A DNA stretch of 64,000 nt from Streptomyces sp. S.PNR 29 (GTDB lineage: Bacteria; Actinomycetota; Actinomycetes; Streptomycetales; Streptomycetaceae): positions 62,001-126,000 of the forward strand of contig NZ_JANUQM010000019.1 of assembly GCF_030386795.1 (NCBI RefSeq), in the 5' to 3' direction. Of the stretch, positions 59,893-64,000 are shown one piece after another. Numbering within the stretch: position 1 is the first letter of the stretch; the number at the start of each line of letters is the position of its first letter. The translations under genes and the position numbers were made by a program. Below the pieces are notes generated by a model. It was given only the letters and a program-made list of their open reading frames with translations, searched no databases and was not told the DNA's origin.

Positions 59893-60795
59893 TCAGGTGG
59901 CGGAGGCCGTCGCCGGCTCCCGCAGGCGGCGGATCACAGCGCGTACCGCGGGGGAGGTCTCCCCGCTGCGGTACGCGCCCACCAGCCGGGTGGTGAGCCG
60001 CAGGTCCGCCAGGGGACGGAAGGCCACGCCCGGGATGTGGACCCGGCTGAGCGAGGCGGGCACCAGCGCCACGCCGTGACCGCCGCCGACCAGCGTCAGG
60101 GCGGCGATGAAGTCCCGTACCGGAGGAGCGATGTCCGGGGTGAAGCCGCCGTGGTCGCCCACCTGGAGGATCTGGTCGCGGCAGCCGTACTCCTCGTCGA
60201 AGTACGGTGCCACGAAGCGCTCCTCGCGCAGTGCGGCGGTCGGCACCGCCTCATGGGCGGCCTGCGGACCGTCCTCCCGCACCGCCAGGAGCACCTCCTC
60301 CGTGAGCAGGCAGGTCGCCGTGACCCCGGGCGGGTACACCGGCCGCCAGCGCAGGAAACCGACGTCGATGTCCCCGGCCGCCAGCGCCTCCAGCTGGGCC
60401 GGGGTCTCCAACTCCCGCACGCCCACCGTCAGGTCGCTGCCCGGTGCCGAACAGGCGGCCAGGAGGCCGGTGACGACACCCGAGAAGGCGGCCGAGGCGA
60501 CATAGCCGATCTCGGCGTGCCCCAGCTCCCCGCGCCCGGCCCGACGGCCCACCGCCTCCGCGCGCGCCGCCTGGGCGAGCGTGCGCTCGGCCTCCGCCAG
60601 GAACAGCCGCCCCGCATGGGTCAGCGCCGGGCGCGAGCGCCTGCCGCGGTCGATGAGGCGCACGCCGAGATGCGACTCCAGCGCCCTGATCTGCGCACTG
60701 AGCGCGGAGGGCGCCAGATGCAGCCGGTCCGCCGCCCGCGCGAAGTGCAACTCCTCGGCGACGACGGCGAACGAGGCCAGCCAGCGCAGTTCCAC
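59893..60795 (-). CDS. LysR-family transcriptional regulator
   Basis: A 300-residue regulator. GTG at 60795 follows GGAGAAG. The N-terminal HTH reads ASFAVVAEELHFARAADRLH and APSALSAQIRALESHLGVRL; the C-terminal co-inducer domain follows. It lies 33 bp after the oxidoreductase gene on the same strand, unusual for LysR genes, which are often divergent. It probably controls the operon upstream. Confidence 0.9.
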   Translation of the reverse strand: MELRWLASFAVVAEELHFARAADRLHLAPSALSAQIRALESHLGVRLIDRGRRSRPALTHAGRLFLAEAERTLAQAARAEAVGRRAGRGELGHAEIGYVASAAFSGVVTGLLAACSAPGSDLTVGVRELETPAQLEALAAGDIDVGFLRWRPVYPPGVTATCLLTEEVLLAVREDGPQAAHEAVPTAALREERFVAPYFDEEYGCRDQILQVGDHGGFTPDIAPPVRDFIAALTLVGGGHGVALVPASLSRVHIPGVAFRPLADLRLTTRLVGAYRSGETSPAVRAVIRRLREPATASAT

Positions 60796-60828
60796 CGTCT
60801 TCTCCTGCCTGCCGTCTCCGGCCTGCCC

Positions 60829-61938
60829 TCAGGGGAGCACGACGTAGTTGCCGAACCCGCCGTCGCTGTCGGTGACGCGTCCCGAGATCGCTTCGTTCAC
60901 CTTGGACAGCGGGAAGGGCTTGGTGATCAGGTAGGACAGGTTCAGGGCGCCGGTGCCCACCATGTCGGCGACCTCCTGGCCCTGCGCGGTGGTGAACCAG
61001 TTGGAGCCGATCAGCTGGACCTGCTCGTCCATGAGCCATTTCACGTCCACCGGCAGCCGGTCACCCACACCGCCGACGTTGATCACCCTGCCGCCGCGGC
61101 GGACGCCCAGCATCGAGTCCAGCATCGTCTCCACCGGGGCCTTGGCCCCCAGGGCGCTGATCACGAAGTCCGCCCCCTCACCGCCGGTGCGGGACTTCGC
61201 CCACTCGCCCGAGGAGCCCTCGCCGAGCCGCATGACCTCGATCCGGTCCGGGGCCAACTCCTTGACACGCTTGAGGAGTTCCTCGTTGCGGCCGGTGCCG
61301 AGGACCCTGGAGACGCCCGAGGCCAGCGCGAGCAGGGTGGCGGCCACACCGAGGGTGCCGGTGATCCCGTCGATCAGCCCCACCTGACCGGGGCCGGCGG
61401 CGGCGTGCCTGAGGGCTCCGTAGGACGTGCCGATGTAGCCGAGCTTTCCGGCCTGCTCGAACGTCATGGTGTCCGGGATGTTGACGATCGCGTGCTGCGG
61501 CGCGGTCATGTACTGCGCGAAGCCGCCGTAGGGGTAGAGGTCGAAGATCCGCTGCCCGTCACGGGACGTGCTGAAGTAGCCGTTCAGCGTGAAGTACCGG
61601 CACCGGCTGAGCTCGCCGCCGCGGCACACCTGGCAACTGCCGCAGGAGCGCAGCGGGCTCACATACACCCGGTCGCCGGGCTTGGTGTTGAGCACCGCCT
61701 CACCGACCGCCTCGACCACGCCCGCGGGGTCCAGGCCGAAGATCGCGGGCAGCTTGGGCAGCGGCTGGTGCGGGTACCACGTGGGCCAGTTGTTGATCAC
61801 GTTGGCCATGTTCGGCACGATCCCGCACGCCTTGACCCGTACCAGCACATCGGTCGGACGCGGGGTGGGCACGTCGATCGTGTCCACCGACATCGGCTCA
61901 CCCAGCGCGTGCAGCCGTGCGGCGAGCATTTTCGCCAT
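60829..61938 (-). CDS. zinc-type alcohol dehydrogenase-like oxidoreductase (MDR)
   Basis: A 369-residue medium-chain dehydrogenase/reductase. ATG at 61938 follows AAGGAG. The structural zinc loop CGSCQVCRGGELSRC is complete. The usual catalytic Cys-His region reads ACGIVPNMANVINNW, and GLDPAGVVEAVG follows. The cofactor domain has IDGITGTLGVAATLL rather than a classic GxGxxG. Substrate unknown; the operon context suggests an aromatic or ring-cleavage product. Confidence 0.85.
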   Translation of the reverse strand: MAKMLAARLHALGEPMSVDTIDVPTPRPTDVLVRVKACGIVPNMANVINNWPTWYPHQPLPKLPAIFGLDPAGVVEAVGEAVLNTKPGDRVYVSPLRSCGSCQVCRGGELSRCRYFTLNGYFSTSRDGQRIFDLYPYGGFAQYMTAPQHAIVNIPDTMTFEQAGKLGYIGTSYGALRHAAAGPGQVGLIDGITGTLGVAATLLALASGVSRVLGTGRNEELLKRVKELAPDRIEVMRLGEGSSGEWAKSRTGGEGADFVISALGAKAPVETMLDSMLGVRRGGRVINVGGVGDRLPVDVKWLMDEQVQLIGSNWFTTAQGQEVADMVGTGALNLSYLITKPFPLSKVNEAISGRVTDSDGGFGNYVVLP

Positions 61939-61970
61939 GGAAATACTCCTTGAAATCACCGCGCCGAGAG

Positions 61971-62522
61971 CTACGAATTCGGGAACGGATTCGGGTAATT
62001 GGCCTCAAGATCGATGTCCAGCAGACCCATGATGCGGACGCCGGAGTTGTACCAGGCGATGGACAACGACAGTTCGACCATCTGCCGGCTCGTCAGATGT
62101 TCGGCCGCGGCACGCCATGTCTCCTCGGAGACGTCGACCCGGAGCGTGGACTCCTCGGCCAGGCGCATCACCGCCTTCTCCGTCTCGTCGAACAGGCCGG
62201 ACGACTCGAAGTCGGCCACCGCCGCGAGCTGTTCCTCGGTCAGCCCGGCCTTCAGGCCGTGCGACTGGTGGTGCGCGACCTCGTACGCGGACCGGGTCGC
62301 GTGCCCCACGGTCAGGATGGCCAGCTCACGCAGGCGGGGACTGAGGTCGGCGGCGCGCAGCGAGTTGGCGTAGGTCAGGAACGCGTCCAGCTGGGCCGGC
62401 GCGCCCGCGAGGGCGAGGAAGATGTTCGCCGTCGGTACCTTGCGCTCGGCTTCCAGCCGGTCGTACAGGGGTTTCAGCGACTCGTCCGCGTCCTCGCGGC
62501 GAAGGTAGGGCACTCGTGCCAT
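61971..62522 (-). CDS. carboxymuconolactone decarboxylase/AhpD-fold protein
   Basis: A 183-residue helical protein. The signature helix is LAILTVGHATRSAYEVAHHQSHG. The Cys pair of peroxidase-type AhpD is absent, so a redox peroxidase role is unlikely; the His residues fit decarboxylase- or hydrolase-like members. It lies 33 bp before the oxidoreductase gene and 32 bp after the dioxygenase gene, in one operon. Confidence 0.85.
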   Translation of the reverse strand: MARVPYLRREDADESLKPLYDRLEAERKVPTANIFLALAGAPAQLDAFLTYANSLRAADLSPRLRELAILTVGHATRSAYEVAHHQSHGLKAGLTEEQLAAVADFESSGLFDETEKAVMRLAEESTLRVDVSEETWRAAAEHLTSRQMVELSLSIAWYNSGVRIMGLLDIDLEANYPNPFPNS

Positions 62523-62553
62523 TGACGTCTCCAGGGGGAGGGGATGCGGAAGG

Positions 62554-63558
62554 TCAGGGGATGGGCTGTTCGAGCAGGAACCGCTCCAGCGACATCGGCT
62601 TCGGCAGCTCGGCCGGCGGGGTCTGCGGCACACCGGCGAAGGGCGACGCCTCGAAGTACCACTTCTCCAGGGCCGGCAGGCCCCAGCGGGCGTTGGTGCT
62701 CAGCGACGCGGCGTCCCAGCGCACCGGCTCGATCTCGGTGTCGATCGTCTGGTAGTGGCTGTTGAACACCTCCACGCGGTGCCCGTCGGGGTCGCGGAGG
62801 TAGGCGAAGAGCATCCCGCCCGGGCCGTGCCGTCCCGGGCCCCGCTCCACGCCGTCGCCGTAGCCGAGGATGCCCGCCCAGTCGCAGGCGGTGAAGATGT
62901 CCCGGCTCTCGGAGACGGTGTAGGCGAAGTGGTGCAGGGCGGGCCCGGTGTTCTCGACGATCGCGAGGTCGAGACAGGTGCCCTTGCGGTACATGAACGC
63001 ACCCAGCAGCTTGTCTCCGTGCTCCAGGTACTCGGAGTTGCGGAAGCCGAGCTCGCTGTAGAACGCGCACAGCTCGTAGGTGTCCGGGGCGAAGACCTGG
63101 TAGTGGTCCAGGCGCTGCGCGTGGGCACCCCGGTGGCGCTCGAAGTCGATGTGCAGCCGCGGCCGGGTCTCCATGTGCGCGCACAGTTCGAGCGGTGTGC
63201 CGACGGGGTCGCTGACGTGCAGTGTGCGGCCCTGGTACGGGACGTCGGCCCACTCGGCGGGCAGCCCGCGTTCCCGGAACCAGGCGTAGGCGAGATCGAG
63301 GTCCTCGTCGAAGAAGACCCGGAAACCGATCCTGCGGCACGAGCCCGCGCCCTCCTCGTCCAGCTCCAGGACGAGGCTGTGGTGGCAGGCCTCCGCCAGG
63401 CCGCGGAGGTGGACGGTGCGCGCGTCCTCGTCGCTGACGACGAGCCCCAGCGCGGCCGTGTAGAACCTCTTGCTCTCGGCCAGATCGGCGACGGTGAGAC
63501 GCACATGGCTGGACCGGGTGATGTGGAAACTCGGGCGCAGATTGACGGGAGGCAGCAT
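62554..63558 (-). CDS. extradiol ring-cleavage dioxygenase (VOC, catechol 2,3-dioxygenase type)
   Basis: A 334-residue two-domain VOC protein. ATG at 63558 has GGAG six bases upstream. The C-terminal domain keeps an iron triad: His152 (LDHYQVF), His209 or His210 (ALHHFAYTV) and Glu263 (GHRVEVFN), with spacing like BphC. It is probably active on a catechol-like substrate and opens the ring beside a hydroxyl. Next to a CMD-fold protein and an oxidoreductase. Confidence 0.88.
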   Translation of the reverse strand: MLPPVNLRPSFHITRSSHVRLTVADLAESKRFYTAALGLVVSDEDARTVHLRGLAEACHHSLVLELDEEGAGSCRRIGFRVFFDEDLDLAYAWFRERGLPAEWADVPYQGRTLHVSDPVGTPLELCAHMETRPRLHIDFERHRGAHAQRLDHYQVFAPDTYELCAFYSELGFRNSEYLEHGDKLLGAFMYRKGTCLDLAIVENTGPALHHFAYTVSESRDIFTACDWAGILGYGDGVERGPGRHGPGGMLFAYLRDPDGHRVEVFNSHYQTIDTEIEPVRWDAASLSTNARWGLPALEKWYFEASPFAGVPQTPPAELPKPMSLERFLLEQPIP

Positions 63559-63650
63559 GGTGGGCTCCGTGCTCCGATCGGCTCTGGAATTCGATGACTG
63601 TAATACCGGGAGGCCGTTCTACGGCGGTCTCGTATTGCGGGGAGCGCGTA

Positions 63651-64000
63651 TTACGGCGTGGCGAACGGAAAAGCGGACCATCCGCTGAATTCCGCGGAGC
63701 CGCCGAGGGCCTCCTCGATGCGCAGCACCTCGTTCCACTTGGCCATGCGCTCGGAGCGGGTGAACGAGCCCACCTTCAGCTGGCCGGCGTCCCAGCCGAC
63801 GCTCAGATGGGCGATGGTGACGTCCTCGGTCTCCCCGGAACGCGCGGAGACGATCGTGCCGAAACCGGCTTCCTGTCCGGCCCGGAGGGCCTGGAAGGAC
63901 TCCGTGACCGTGCCGGCCTGGTTCGGCTTGACGAGTACGGCGTTCGTCGCACCGGCGGTGGCCGCCGCCTCCACCCGCTTGGCGTTGGTGACCAGGTAGT
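63651..64000 (-). CDS. eno: enolase paralogue, C-terminal part (cut by window edge)
   Basis: The last 116 codons of a phosphopyruvate hydratase, ending in TAA at 63651. Recognisable are VLVKPNQAGTVTES with the catalytic Lys, then SARSGETEDVTIAHLSVGW and IKxG-like QLKVGSFTRSERMAKWNEVLRIEE. Housekeeping enolases usually read SHRSGETED; here the His is Ala, a change at the phosphate/substrate loop. It is upstream of the dioxygenase and probably in the same operon, so a specialised paralogue is likely. Confidence 0.85.
   Translation of the reverse strand, partial: YLVTNAKRVEAAATAGATNAVLVKPNQAGTVTESFQALRAGQEAGFGTIVSARSGETEDVTIAHLSVGWDAGQLKVGSFTRSERMAKWNEVLRIEEALGGSAEFSGWSAFPFATP

Overview
The window is high-GC actinobacterial DNA, almost certainly from a Streptomyces chromosome. 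Evidence for this: G/C-saturated third codon positions, frequent GTG and TTG starts behind GGAGG-type sites, rare TTA codons, secreted glycoside hydrolases with CBM2, CBM13 and AbfB-type modules, and an alditol oxidase closely matching Streptomyces AldO. No tRNA, rRNA, CRISPR array, transposase or phage gene was seen. Both edge genes are cut: an endonuclease/exonuclease/phosphatase-family secreted enzyme on the left and an enolase C-terminus on the right.

Layout. 1-5.2 kb: cell-wall D-Ala-D-Ala carboxypeptidase, AraC-type regulator (TTA codon), secreted GH10 xylanase, MFS exporter (TTA codon). 5.3-7.9 kb: an ABC-2 exporter (ATPase plus two permeases). 8.0-15.5 kb: a sugar-uptake operon (Tat-type lipoprotein binding protein, two permeases, GH2 beta-galactosidase) next to a ROK repressor. 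15.6-19.5 kb: alditol oxidase, 2-hydroxyacid dehydrogenase, and a radical SAM protein with an unusual cysteine spacing. 19.7-21.2 kb: a membrane protein joining a sigma-like N-terminus, a zinc-finger anti-sigma-like motif and an extracellular cellulose-binding module. 21.4-25.9 kb: RsgA GTPase with a leader peptide, an alkylation-repair pair (Ada/AlkA and Ogt), a PPOX-class protein and a DUF456 membrane protein. 26-34.6 kb: degenerate PP2C-like protein, HATPase, DUF2637 membrane protein, FhuF-like iron reductase under an iron box, GntR regulator, TPR-like protein, PucR regulator. 34.8-39.9 kb: three-subunit xanthine dehydrogenase-type molybdoenzyme and its XdhC maturation factor, probably purine catabolism under PucR control.

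41.3-54.2 kb is the most striking locus: a UXS-like epimerase followed by eleven genes in which every junction overlaps. These encode carbamoyltransferase, three GT2, two GT4 and two GT9 (heptosyltransferase-like) glycosyltransferases, and the full set for ADP-D-glycero-D-manno-heptose (GmhA isomerase, HldE kinase/adenylyltransferase, GmhB-like phosphatase). ADP-heptose is a lipopolysaccharide precursor in Gram-negatives, so a compact heptose-glycan locus in a monoderm is notable. The GmhB-like protein carries a C-terminal tail of twelve nonapeptide repeats, and the locus starts at a 32-bp palindrome overlapping divergent promoters. A pyruvyl-transferase-like gene lies just beyond.

55.8-58.8 kb: two tandem secreted GH43 enzymes with different carbohydrate-binding modules. 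58.9-64 kb: 3-hydroxyacyl-CoA dehydrogenase, LysR regulator, MDR oxidoreductase, AhpD/CMD-fold protein, extradiol dioxygenase with an intact metal triad, and an enolase paralogue, probably an aromatic or secondary-metabolic operon. Together the window combines plant-polysaccharide breakdown (xylan, arabinan, galactosides) with sugar uptake, cell-surface glycan synthesis and purine/aromatic catabolism. All functions are inferred from reading the sequence; no database search was run.
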